Part shown: piece after piece, positions 55,570-64,000 of the stretch | Layout of the letters: each line of letters opens with the position of its first letter | Numbering within the stretch: position 1 is the first letter of the stretch | Assembly: GCF_014652355.1 (NCBI RefSeq) | Contig: NZ_BMYQ01000005.1 | Location: forward strand, 1-64,000 | From: Gemmobacter lanyuensis | GTDB lineage: Bacteria; Pseudomonadota; Alphaproteobacteria; Rhodobacterales; Rhodobacteraceae | Reading direction: 5' to 3' | DNA: 64,000 bases | The notes under the pieces: model-generated | What the model was told of the DNA's origin: nothing | Databases searched by the model: none | What the model saw: only the letters and a program-made list of their open reading frames with translations | Translations under genes and position numbers: made by a program

Positions 55570-55605
55570 CCTCTGAGCGGTCGCACCCGAAGGCACGCTC
55601 AGAGG
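55570..55605 (-). promoter_or_regulatory. Leader hairpin overlapping the end of the leucine leader
   Basis: A perfect 10-bp inverted repeat (55570-55579 with 55596-55605) caps a 16-base loop in which CC-TTCG-GG can fold as a tetraloop hairpin. Its 5' arm overlaps the last codon and stop of the leader peptide, so a stalled ribosome would change its folding. No T run follows, so it may affect translation or early transcription rather than be a simple terminator. Confidence 0.7.
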
Positions 55606-55685
55606 CAGCTAAGGAGAAGCAGGCCACGGGTGGCCTGGGCGCAATGCGATGCGCGAACGAGGATATGATCGTGTCCCGTGGTCAT
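55599..55685 (-). CDS. Leucine-rich leader peptide of leuA (leuL)
   Basis: A 28-codon reading frame from ATG at 55685 to TGA at 55599. Codons 22-25 all encode leucine (CTG CTT CTC CTT), with further leucine codons at 9 and 28. This is the classical pattern of an attenuation leader: ribosomes that stall on leucine codons when leucyl-tRNA is scarce change folding of the following hairpins. A second hairpin, arms 55620-55627 and 55630-55637, lies just upstream in the leader. A TATAGT box ends eight bases before the ATG (55699-55694), so the mRNA probably begins at or near the start codon. Confidence 0.7.
   Translation of the reverse strand: MTTGHDHILVRASHCAQATRGLLLLSCL
55620..55637 (-). promoter_or_regulatory. 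Hairpin inside the leucine leader frame
   Basis: A perfect 8-bp inverted repeat CAGGCCAC/GTGGCCTG with a two-base centre lies over codons 17-22 of the leader, immediately before the leucine run. It would be melted by a ribosome stalled on the leucine codons. Confidence 0.6.
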
Positions 55686-55693
55686 GGGTCGCG

Positions 55694-55699
55694 ACTATA
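55694..55699 (-). promoter_or_regulatory. -10 box of the leuL-leuA promoter
   Basis: TATAGT on the minus strand, eight bases ahead of the leader ATG. No good -35 hexamer is seen in the pyrimidine-rich stretch upstream. Spacing places the transcription start within a base or two of the leader ATG. Confidence 0.55.
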
Positions 55700-55747
55700 C
55701 CGGGCAGATCAGGAAAGAAAAGGGGGGCCGCAAAGAAAACGGGCGGC

Positions 55748-56797
55748 CTAGCCGCGCTCCGGATCGTGATAGCGGTGCTGCGCGCCAAGGCGGTCGGTGA
55801 TGGCCCAGGCATCGCCCTCGGGCGTGGCATGGGCAGGGGTCAGCGGCACCTTGCCCGCCCCGCCCGGAATATCCAGCACATAGGTCGGCAGCGCGAGCCC
55901 CGAGAGCCTGCGCCGCAGTTCGGCCATCAGGGCGCGGCCCTCGGCGATGGTGGTTCGGAAATGGCTGGTGCCTTTGGCCAGATCGCAGTGATGCAGGTAA
56001 TAGGGCTTGACCCGGTTCGCCAGAAGCTGCCGGAACAGCGCCTCAAGCGTATCGGCATCGTCATTCACCCCGCGCAGAAGCACGCTTTGCGAAAACATCG
56101 CAATGCCCGCGCGGTTCAGACGGCGCAGCGCGGCGCGGGCCGCCGGGGTCAGTTCATCGGGGTGGTTGGTGTGGATCACCAGATGCACGGGCAGGTCGCG
56201 GTCCAGCACGGCCAGCATCGCATCATCCATCCGGTCGGGCGCCACCACCGGCACCCGGCTGTGCAGCCGAACCTGCAGCAGATGCGGGATTGCCTGCAGC
56301 CGGTCGATCACCGCCCCCAACCTGCGCGGTGAAAGCGAGAGCGGGTCCCCCCCGGTCAGAATCACCTCGCGGATCGCGGGGGTGCGGGCGATGTAATCCA
56401 GCGCCAGCGTCAGATCCCCCTCGGGCAGCGGCCCGGCCGCCCCCACGGTTTCCCGGCGAAAGCAAAAGCGGCAGTAAACCTCGCAGGTCTGGGTGACAGC
56501 GAGGATCACCCGGTCGGGGTAGCGATGCGTCAGCCCCGGCGCGGGGCTGAAGGCCGTGTCCCCGATCGGGTCGGCCAGTTCCTCGGGGCGCAGGGTCAGT
56601 TCTTCGGCGCGGGGCAGGAATTGCCGCGCCACGCCCGCGCTGTGCAGCGCTGTCTGCATCTCGGGCGTGATCCGCAGGCGGAAGGTCTCGGTCACTGTCT
56701 CCAGTTCGGCCGCGCCCGCCGCGGGGACGATGCCCTGCGCCACCAGATCCGCCACGCGGGTGATGGATGCGGACGAAGGGGGGCGGGGATCGGTCAT
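55748..56797 (-). CDS. Lysine 2,3-aminomutase-like radical SAM protein (EpmB-like)
   Basis: A 349-residue radical SAM enzyme. Cys105, Cys109 and Cys112 form the CxxxCxxC cluster motif (CEVYCRFC). The PLP-binding lysine of the aminomutase family is expected at Lys316 in DIPGGAGKVPL. Size (349) is close to EpmB (about 340), which makes (R)-beta-lysine for elongation factor P, not to catabolic lysine aminomutase (about 416). The partners efp and epmA are not seen here. A role in EF-P modification is inferred. It is divergent from the dacB-like gene. Confidence 0.82.
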   Translation of the reverse strand: MTDPRPPSSASITRVADLVAQGIVPAAGAAELETVTETFRLRITPEMQTALHSAGVARQFLPRAEELTLRPEELADPIGDTAFSPAPGLTHRYPDRVILAVTQTCEVYCRFCFRRETVGAAGPLPEGDLTLALDYIARTPAIREVILTGGDPLSLSPRRLGAVIDRLQAIPHLLQVRLHSRVPVVAPDRMDDAMLAVLDRDLPVHLVIHTNHPDELTPAARAALRRLNRAGIAMFSQSVLLRGVNDDADTLEALFRQLLANRVKPYYLHHCDLAKGTSHFRTTIAEGRALMAELRRRLSGLALPTYVLDIPGGAGKVPLTPAHATPEGDAWAITDRLGAQHRYHDPERG

Positions 56798-56958
56798 GCT
56801 GGGGTCACATCGCGCTGTCAGGGGAAATCCGGCCGCGTCCCCTAGCCCAAACCCCACCGGAACGGAAGGCTGTGCCGTTCACATCGCGCGGCGCAGGGTT
56901 TTCCGAATGCCGCGCGGACGCTATGCCTTTTGCAGACGGTTCAAGGGGTGAGTCTGCG
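56798..56958. other. Divergent promoter region of the aminomutase-like and PBP4-like genes
   Basis: A 161-base GC-rich spacer. No gene or clear site was recognised; start-proximal promoters for both directions must lie here. Confidence 0.3.
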
Positions 56959-58419
56959 ATGCTGACACGGCGGTGGGTTCTGGCAGGGCTGCTTGCGGGC
57001 GGGGCATCGCCCCTTTTGGCCGAAGCGCCCGCGACCTCGCCCCTGCCCCGCCGCCGCGGGGATGGCGGGGCCACCCGCAGCGACGGTGGCACGCCCGACG
57101 CGCTGGTGACTGCGGCCAAGCTGGGCGGGGCGGTGGGCTTTGTCGTGGCCGATACGGAAACCGGCGCCGTGCTTGAGGCGGCAAACCCCGATCTGCAACA
57201 GCCCCCCGCCAGCGTGATGAAGGCGCTGACCGCCGCCTATGCGCTCGACCGGCTGGGCCCGGCGCACCGCTTCCAGACGCGGGTGCTGGCCACAGGGCCG
57301 GTGATCGGCGGGATCATCCAGGGCGATCTGGTGCTGGCAGGCGGGGGCGACCCGGTGCTGGATACCGACATGCTGGGCGATCTGGCCGCCAAACTGGCGG
57401 CGCAGGGCATTAAAGGGGCCAGCGGGCGCTATCTGGTCTGGGCCGGGGCCTTGCCGATCATGGAACGGATCAACCCGGAACAACCCGATTTCGTGGGCTA
57501 CAACCCCGGCATCAGCGGGCTGAACCTGAATTTCAACCGCGTGCATTTCGAATGGCGCCGCGCGGGGCAGGACTGGGCGCTGACCATGGATGCCCGCGCC
57601 GAACGCTTTGTGCCGCCGGTGCAGATGGCGCGCATCCGCGTGGAACAGCGCAATACGCCGATCTTCACCTATCAGGCCGCAGGCGATGCCGAGGAATGGA
57701 CCGTCGCCTCGGCCGCGCTTGGCAAGGGCGGCGCACGCTGGCTGCCGGTGCGCCACCCCGCCCTTTACGTGGCCGAAGTCTTTCGCACCCTCGCCCGCGC
57801 ACAGGGCATCTTCCTGCCCGCCCCGGCCTTTGCCGACACCCGCCCCGAAGGCCGCGAAATCGTCCGCCATGACAGCCTGCCGCTGACCGATGTGCTGCGC
57901 GACATGCTGAAACATTCCACCAATCTGACGGCCGAAGTGGTGGGGATGACCGCCTCGCAGGCGGCGTCACACCGGGCCTCGGCGGTGGCCATGCGCGAAT
58001 GGGCGCGGCTGCGCCATGGCATCGGGCCGCGGGTGATCGATCATTCCGGCCTCGGCGGCGGATCACGCATCTCTGCGGCCGAAATGGTGCGCGCCCTGCG
58101 CGACGTGCGCGGCGGCGCCCTGCCCGGCTTGCTCAAGGACCACGGCATGCGCGACGCCGAGGGAAAAAAGCTGGAAGGCCATCCGGTCGAGGTGCGCGCC
58201 AAGACCGGCACGCTGAACTTCGTTTCGGCGCTGGCGGGTTATATCACCCCGCCCGGCGGGCGGCAGATGGCCTTTGCGATCTTCACCGCCGATCCCGACC
58301 GCCGCGCCCGCCTGACGGTCGCCGAGCGTGAAGACCCGCCGGGGGGCGATGCCTGGGCCGCACGGTCGCGCAGGTTGCAGGCCCAGCTGATTTCCCGCTG
58401 GGCCGGGCTTTACGCCTGA
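56959..58419 (+). CDS. dacB: D-alanyl-D-alanine carboxypeptidase/endopeptidase (PBP4 type)
   Basis: A 486-residue penicillin-binding protein of the S13 class, which trims peptidoglycan stem peptides and cuts cross-links in the periplasm. The N-terminus MLTRRWVLAGLLAGGAS is an export signal with a twin-arginine look. The active-site motifs are SxxK (Ser85, Lys88 in PPASVMKAL), STN at Ser320-Asn322 and KTG at Lys415 in AKTGTLNF. The large inserted domain between the first two motifs marks the DacB type. It is complete and looks active. Confidence 0.9.
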   Translation: MLTRRWVLAGLLAGGASPLLAEAPATSPLPRRRGDGGATRSDGGTPDALVTAAKLGGAVGFVVADTETGAVLEAANPDLQQPPASVMKALTAAYALDRLGPAHRFQTRVLATGPVIGGIIQGDLVLAGGGDPVLDTDMLGDLAAKLAAQGIKGASGRYLVWAGALPIMERINPEQPDFVGYNPGISGLNLNFNRVHFEWRRAGQDWALTMDARAERFVPPVQMARIRVEQRNTPIFTYQAAGDAEEWTVASAALGKGGARWLPVRHPALYVAEVFRTLARAQGIFLPAPAFADTRPEGREIVRHDSLPLTDVLRDMLKHSTNLTAEVVGMTASQAASHRASAVAMREWARLRHGIGPRVIDHSGLGGGSRISAAEMVRALRDVRGGALPGLLKDHGMRDAEGKKLEGHPVEVRAKTGTLNFVSALAGYITPPGGRQMAFAIFTADPDRRARLTVAEREDPPGGDAWAARSRRLQAQLISRWAGLYA

Positions 58420-58435
58420 CCCGCGGGGCCATGGG

Positions 58436-58867
58436 TCACGGCGTCATGTGCCGCACCCGCGCGCCCCATTCGATGGCGGCAGCATGCAGGCGGTCGATTT
58501 CCAGCTCTTCGCGGATCTCCTCCAGCATCCGCAGCTCCACCTCATTATGGCGGCCGTCGGCGGTGACGACATCACAGGCCAGCGCATAGGCGGTTTCGTT
58601 CAGACGCACGGGCAACGCCTCGCGGATCAGACCGAACAGGGCATCCAGCCCGTCCTCCTCCTCGAACAGGTCAAAGACCGTGCGACTGACGCGGGCGATG
58701 CGGTCCATGTCGTAGCCGGCAAAAACCGGCATGTGATTCACCATGCGCTGAATCGCCACCAGCTCGGCCGTCCGCATGTTCTCATCCGAGGCGGAAGCCG
58801 CCACCATCACCGCGACAAGCGCATCCTGAGGCGAAAGCGAGGGGGTCGTATCGGTCACGTCGGGCAT
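58436..58867 (-). CDS. TerB-like tellurite-resistance family protein
   Basis: A 143-residue helical protein of the TerB/DjlA-N family. Acidic motifs like [16 protein letters not shown] near 65-85 and [21 protein letters not shown] near 105-125 recall the metal-binding acidic helices of TerB. The start at 58867 ([11 protein letters not shown]) was chosen because the frame above it lacks the family and overlaps the lysS leader. Tellurite resistance has not been shown for isolated TerB proteins; function unknown. It is convergent with dacB, 16 bases between their ends. Confidence 0.7.
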   Translation of the reverse strand: MPDVTDTTPSLSPQDALVAVMVAASASDENMRTAELVAIQRMVNHMPVFAGYDMDRIARVSRTVFDLFEEEDGLDALFGLIREALPVRLNETAYALACDVVTADGRHNEVELRMLEEIREELEIDRLHAAAIEWGARVRHMTP

Positions 58868-58973
58868 CCTTCCATGTCTTGCCGGCCCGAGAATATTGAC
58901 GCGGGCCGGGGGCGGCAATAGGAGACGGGGGTTCTGGCGGGCATGGGGCCTGCCACCCTCTGAGGATGAGCCG

Positions 58974-60554
58974 ATGTCCGCCCTTCGTGACGCCGCGATG
59001 AAATCGAAAGCCTGGCCCTTTGAAGAGGCCCGGAAGATTCTCAAGCGGTACGAAAAGAAGGACCCGGAAAAGGGCTATGTCCTGTTCGAGACGGGTTATG
59101 GCCCCTCGGGCCTGCCCCATATCGGCACCTTCGGCGAAGTGGCCCGCACCACGATGATCCGCCGCGCCTTCGAGGCGATCAGCGACATCCCCACGCGCCT
59201 CATCTGCTTCTCGGATGACGTGGACGGCATGCGCAAGGTTCCGGAAAACGTCCCGAACCAGGAAATGCTGCACGCCAATATCCAAAAGCCGCTGACCTCG
59301 GTTCCTGACCCGTTCGGGGAATATGAAAGCTTCGGCCATCACAACAACGCCATGCTGCGGCGCTTCCTCGATACCTTCGGCTTCGAATACGAATTCATCA
59401 GCGCGACCGAATTCTACAAATCGGGCCGCTTCGACGATACCCTGCGGCTGGCCACCGAACGCTATGACCGCATCATGGCGATCATGCTGAAATCCCTGCG
59501 CGAGGAACGCCAGCAAACCTACAGCTGCTTCCTGCCCATCCACCCGGAAACCGGCCGCGTCCTCTATGTGCCGATGAAAAACGTGGATGCGGTGAACCAC
59601 ACCATCACCTTCGATGACGAAGATGGCCGCGAATGGACCCTGCCCGTCACCGGCGGCCATGTGAAACTGCAGTGGAAACCCGATTTCGGCGCCCGCTGGG
59701 CCGCGCTCGATGTCGACTTCGAGATGTATGGCAAGGACCACTCGACCAATACCCCGATCTATGACGGCATCTGCGAGGTTCTGGGCGGCCGCAAGCCCGA
59801 ACATTTTACCTATGAACTCTTCCTCGACGAACACGGCCAGAAGATCTCCAAATCCAAGGGGAACGGCCTGACCATCGACGAATGGCTGAGCTACGCCGCC
59901 ACCGAAAGCCTGTCGTATTTCATGTATCAAAAGCCCAAGACGGCGAAGCGGATGCATTTCGACGTGATCCCGCGGGCGGTCGATGAATACCACCAGCAAC
60001 TGCGCGCCTTCCCGACGCAGGATCTGGACGCACAGGTCAACAACCCCGTGTGGCACATCCACCATGGCAACCCGCCGGAGTCGCGGATGGTGGTGCCCTT
60101 CTCGATGCTGCTGAACCTCGCCTCGGTCGCAGGGGCACAGGATGCCCGCGGGCTCTGGGGCTTCATCAAACGGTACGCCCCCGAGGCCAGCCCCGAGGCG
60201 AACCCCGACCTCGACGCCGCGGCAGGCTTCGCAGTGCGCTACTTCAATGACAAGATCGCGCCAACCCGCAGCTTCCGTCTGCCCAGCGATCAGGAACGCG
60301 CCGCCATCCTCGACCTGCGCGCCCGCCTCGCCGCCTGGGACGGCGGCCTTGATGATGAAGCCCTGCAAAGCATGGTCTTCGCCGTCGGAAAGGATCACGC
60401 CTTCGAACCGCTCCGCGACTGGTTCAAGGCGCTCTACGAAGTGCTGCTCGGCGCCTCAGACGGTCCGCGCTTCGGCGGCTTCATCGCACTTTATGGCGTC
60501 GAAGAAACCATCGCCCTGATCGACCGCGCCCTCGAGGGCGCCTTGGTCAAGTAA
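58974..60554 (+). CDS. lysS: Class I lysyl-tRNA synthetase
   Basis: A 526-residue class I LysRS, the archaeal-type enzyme kept by alphaproteobacteria and spirochaetes, which charges tRNA-Lys. The HIGH-type motif is [11 protein letters not shown] near residue 45 and the KMSKS motif is KISKSKGNG near 290. The rest, including the C-terminal anticodon-binding helical domain, is complete. It is not related to class II LysRS. Start at 58974: [19 protein letters not shown] is the usual beginning. It is divergent from the TerB-like gene. Confidence 0.96.
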   Translation: MSALRDAAMKSKAWPFEEARKILKRYEKKDPEKGYVLFETGYGPSGLPHIGTFGEVARTTMIRRAFEAISDIPTRLICFSDDVDGMRKVPENVPNQEMLHANIQKPLTSVPDPFGEYESFGHHNNAMLRRFLDTFGFEYEFISATEFYKSGRFDDTLRLATERYDRIMAIMLKSLREERQQTYSCFLPIHPETGRVLYVPMKNVDAVNHTITFDDEDGREWTLPVTGGHVKLQWKPDFGARWAALDVDFEMYGKDHSTNTPIYDGICEVLGGRKPEHFTYELFLDEHGQKISKSKGNGLTIDEWLSYAATESLSYFMYQKPKTAKRMHFDVIPRAVDEYHQQLRAFPTQDLDAQVNNPVWHIHHGNPPESRMVVPFSMLLNLASVAGAQDARGLWGFIKRYAPEASPEANPDLDAAAGFAVRYFNDKIAPTRSFRLPSDQERAAILDLRARLAAWDGGLDDEALQSMVFAVGKDHAFEPLRDWFKALYEVLLGASDGPRFGGFIALYGVEETIALIDRALEGALVK

Positions 60555-60570
60555 TCCGAGACTCCAGGGA

Positions 60571-60636
60571 GGGGGCTGTCTGCCCCCTCTGCGCCTGCGG
60601 CGCATTCACCCCCGAGGATATTTTGACAACGGGAAG
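60571..60636. repeat. Left arm of the lysS-truA inverted repeat
   Basis: Starts with GGGGGCTGTCTGCCCCC-type hairpin (60571-60587), then ACCCCCGAGGATATTTTG (60608-60625), and ends GGGAAG at 60636. It matches the reverse complement of 60700-60747 except for a roughly 18-base insert (60588-60606). Related to the copy at 33813-33858. Confidence 0.8.
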
Positions 60637-60699
60637 ATGCAGATTCTGCGCCACAAGGATGGGATGTGGATGCGTTCCAAAGCCCTGCTTTTTGCAGAA

Positions 60700-60747
60700 C
60701 TTCCCGTTGACCAAATATCCTCGGGGGTGCGGGGGCAGACAGCCCCC
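60700..60747. repeat. Right arm of the lysS-truA inverted repeat
   Basis: Reverse-complement copy of the left arm: CTTCCCGTTGACCAAATATCC then TCGGGGGTGCGGGGGCAGAC and a run of C. The pair can fold into one long hairpin or two small ones in either strand. Confidence 0.8.
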
Positions 60748-60757
60748 GCGTGCGGCC

Positions 60758-61531
60758 TCAGTTCTTAAAAGGATCGTGCGGGTAACCGACGCCGGTCAGA
60801 TAGAGCCCTTGCGGCGGGCAAACCGGACCGCAGGCGGCGCGGGCGCGCGCTTCGAGCGCTGAGCGCACATCCTCGGGTTGCCAACCACCAGCGCCCACGC
60901 GTTCGAGCGTGCCGACGATGGAGCGCACCTGGTTGTGCAGGAAGCTGCGGGCGCGCAGGTGGAATCGGTACTCACGGCCGCCGGGATAGGGCAGGTCTTC
61001 CAGAGTGATCTCATCCAGCGTCTTGACCGGCGACTTTGCCTGGCAGATGGACGAGCGGAAGGTGGTGAAATCGTGATGTCCGACCAGATGGGCGGCGCCT
61101 TGGCGCATCGCCTCGGCATCCAGTGCGTGTTGCACCTGCCAGACCAGTCCGGCGTCATGGGTCACCGGCGCGCGGCGCTGCACGAGGCGGAAGGTATAGC
61201 GACGTTCCAGCGCCGAGAAGCGGGCGTGGAACTCATCGGGCACGCGCGCGATCTGCACCACCGCGACCGGCTGGGGCTTGAGGTGATGGTTCAGCGCCTC
61301 GGACAGGCGGAAGATGTCCCATTCGCGGGTCAGGTCGCAATGGGCGACCTGACCGGTGGCATGGACGCCAGCATCGGTGCGGCCTGCCGCGGCGATGGTA
61401 TGGGGCCCGGGTTCCAGGCGCGAGAGGGCGGTTTCAATGGCCCCCTGCACGGATTTTTGTCCCTGGGCCTGGCGCTGCCAGCCGGCAAAGGGACCACCGT
61501 CATATTCGATCTTGAGCGCAAATCTGGGCAT
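60758..61531 (-). CDS. truA: tRNA pseudouridine synthase A
   Basis: A 257-residue enzyme that makes pseudouridine at positions 38-40 of tRNA anticodon arms. The catalytic aspartate is in [17 protein letters not shown] near residue 50, and the C-terminal signature is [20 protein letters not shown] near 195-215. The start at 61531 ([13 protein letters not shown]) is preferred over two upstream starts, because the family begins right before the EYDGG strand. It is convergent with lysS across the repeat pair. Confidence 0.94.
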   Translation of the reverse strand: MPRFALKIEYDGGPFAGWQRQAQGQKSVQGAIETALSRLEPGPHTIAAAGRTDAGVHATGQVAHCDLTREWDIFRLSEALNHHLKPQPVAVVQIARVPDEFHARFSALERRYTFRLVQRRAPVTHDAGLVWQVQHALDAEAMRQGAAHLVGHHDFTTFRSSICQAKSPVKTLDEITLEDLPYPGGREYRFHLRARSFLHNQVRSIVGTLERVGAGGWQPEDVRSALEARARAACGPVCPPQGLYLTGVGYPHDPFKN

Positions 61532-62864
<1,333 letters not shown>

Positions 62865-62891
62865 CGCCTGCCCTGACCCGAGGCTAAGCCC

Positions 62892-63833
62892 GTGGCACGC
62901 AACCGCACATCGCCGGAAGAATTCGCCCGACCGATCCGCAGGATCCTGGTCGGGCTTCTTGTCCTTGTCTTCCTTGCCCTGTTCATGCTCTGGCGGATCG
63001 ACAGCCCGCGGGTGGAACGCTTCCGCACGGCGCTGGTGGACCGGGTGGTGCCCAGCTTCGACTGGGTGATGCTGCCGGTCACGCGGGCGGCGGATATGGT
63101 CAAGGGATTTCGATCCTATCAGAAGCTTTACGAACAGAACCAGGATCTGCGGCAGGAGCTGCAGCAGATGCGCGTCTGGAAAGAGGCGGCGCTGCGGTTG
63201 GAACAGCAGAACGCGCGGCTTCTGGACCTCAATCAGGTCCGGCTGGACCCCAAGCTGACCCATATCACCGGCGTGGTGCTGGCCGATAGCGGCAGCCCGT
63301 TCCGGCAATCGGTGCTGCTGAACGTCGGTGCGCGCGATGGCATCCGCGACGGTTGGGCCGCAATGGACGGGATCGGGCTGGTGGGCCGCATTTCGGGCGT
63401 GGGGCGGCAGACAAGCCGGGTGATCCTGCTGACCGACAGCAACTCGCGCATTCCGGTGGTGGTGCAGCCTTCGGGGCAGAAGGCGCTTTTGTCGGGCGAC
63501 AACTCCCCTGCCCCGCCGCTCGAATTTCTGGAAAAGCCCGATGTCGTGCGGCCGGGGGATCAGGTCGTGACCTCGGGCGATGGCGGGGTGTTTCCGGCGG
63601 GGTTGCTGGTGGGTCAGGTCGCGCAGGGGCCGGATCGGCGCCTGCGGGTGATGCTTTCGGCCGATTATGAGCGGCTCGAGTTCCTGCGCGTGCTACGGAG
63701 CCATGACCTCGAGCCGATCACCGATCCCGGCGGCTTGGTGACGCCGCCGGTGCAGAGCGATCTGATCGGCCCGCCGGCGGCCCCTTCGGCCGAAGTGAAT
63801 GCCGAAAGCCCCGCCGAGGATGGCAATGATTGA
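62892..63833 (+). CDS. mreC: Rod-shape determining protein MreC
   Basis: A 313-residue inner-membrane protein with one N-terminal helix (about residues 18-37), a periplasmic coiled coil (about 70-115: EQNQDLRQELQQMRVWKEAA) and a beta-domain with DSNSRIPVVVQPSG and DQVVTSGDGGVFPAGL in family positions. It links MreB to the elongation synthases in the periplasm. The start is GTG at 62892 (MARNRTSPEEFARP). It is followed by mreD, overlapping it by eight bases. Confidence 0.95.
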   Translation: MARNRTSPEEFARPIRRILVGLLVLVFLALFMLWRIDSPRVERFRTALVDRVVPSFDWVMLPVTRAADMVKGFRSYQKLYEQNQDLRQELQQMRVWKEAALRLEQQNARLLDLNQVRLDPKLTHITGVVLADSGSPFRQSVLLNVGARDGIRDGWAAMDGIGLVGRISGVGRQTSRVILLTDSNSRIPVVVQPSGQKALLSGDNSPAPPLEFLEKPDVVRPGDQVVTSGDGGVFPAGLLVGQVAQGPDRRLRVMLSADYERLEFLRVLRSHDLEPITDPGGLVTPPVQSDLIGPPAAPSAEVNAESPAEDGND

Positions 63834-64000
63834 TCCGCTGCGCCGCGATGTGCTGCTGCATCGGGGGATCTTCCTGCTGGTCGCGCTGGCGCTGATCTTC
63901 CTGCGGCTGCTGCCGATGGGCAGCACGGCGGGCAGTCTGCCGGGGCCGGACCTGCTGTTGTGCCTGACGCTGGCCTGGTTGTTGCGCCGCCCCGATTACC
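63826..64000 (+). CDS. mreD: Rod-shape determining protein MreD (partial, cut by window end)
   Basis: The first 58 codons or so of mreD, from ATG at 63826. The protein begins MIDPLRRDVLLHRGIFLLVA and is strongly hydrophobic (GIFLLVALALIFLRLLPM, then LLCLTLAWLLRRPDY), as expected for the first membrane helices of MreD. The gene continues past the window. Position after mreC makes the identity firm. Confidence 0.85.
   Translation, partial: MIDPLRRDVLLHRGIFLLVALALIFLRLLPMGSTAGSLPGPDLLLCLTLAWLLRRPDY

Larger units (their letters stand above)
60555..60757. other. Intergenic region with inverted repeat pair between lysS and truA
   Basis: No gene. It is filled by two large inverted copies of an intergenic element, facing each other, that probably serve as a two-way terminator for lysS and truA; see the repeat entries. 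Confidence 0.6.

Noticed and set aside
58436-59044. Longer start (59044) for the TerB-like protein
   Set aside because: It would run through the lysS start and adds unrelated sequence; the ATG at 58867 gives the family length.

Overview
The window is a dense, high-GC stretch of a bacterial chromosome, and it reads as an alphaproteobacterium of the Rhodobacteraceae (Rhodobacter/Gemmobacter type). This rests on family knowledge, since no rRNA or tRNA is present to prove it. Supporting signs are an atpHAGDC operon without the Fo genes, a class I lysyl-tRNA synthetase, DUF2125, Hint-domain and extensin-family proteins, a membrane urate hydroxylase (PuuD) in place of uricase, and a recurring hairpin plus 'cccccgaggatatttt' intergenic element. 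Most of the window is ordinary chromosome. No phage, insertion sequence or CRISPR array was seen.

Layout. 0.2-5.7 kb: F1 ATP synthase operon on the minus strand with an H-type lectin gene downstream. 5.9-15.3 kb: a methyltransferase and gloB pair, clpA, an M23 peptidase, a DUF2125 protein, a gamma-glutamylcyclotransferase and a MotA/MotB-like stator pair of unknown job. 15.3-19.6 kb: extensin-like protein, tyrosine and histidine biosynthesis genes, a YqhA-like membrane protein and rpsD. 19.9-22 kb: a Hint-domain protein and an LpxR-like outer-membrane protein. 22.1-28.3 kb: an iron cluster (small ORF, hemP, imelysin, bacterioferritin-associated ferredoxin, bacterioferritin, di-heme oxidoreductase, second imelysin, DUF1513). 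28.3-31.7 kb: a GAPDH-family gene facing a kinase/phospho-lyase pair that resembles hydroxylysine or phosphoethanolamine breakdown. 31.7-41.3 kb: purine (urate to ureidoglycolate) catabolism, with a purine permease broken by two frame disruptions. 41.3-45.4 kb: galM and the zinc uptake genes znuA / zur-znuC-znuB around a Zur-like box. 45.6-53.8 kb: a large FAD/GcvT demethylating dehydrogenase, a truncated haemoglobin, a very large DUF2339 membrane protein and a ycjX-ycjF pair. 53.9-61.5 kb: leuA with a leucine-rich leader peptide, a lysine 2,3-aminomutase-like radical SAM enzyme, a PBP4-type peptidase, a TerB-like protein, lysS and truA. 61.8 kb to the end: mreB, mreC and the start of mreD.

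How the parts fit. In the purine block PuuD oxidises urate, UraH and the UraD half of a fused protein make allantoin, the PuuE half opens it, and AllE and AllA carry the nitrogen out as ammonia and urea. In the iron block the genes code for periplasmic iron-binding or redox proteins plus cytoplasmic iron storage, behind a promoter overlapped by a TGA-N9-TCA motif. The most interesting regulatory element is upstream of leuA: a 28-codon leader with four consecutive leucine codons, two hairpins and a -10 box so close that the leader may be leaderless. Other leads are a perfect 14-bp inverted repeat inside the iron cluster, the frame-broken permease, the stator-like pair, and the repeat element between lysS and truA.
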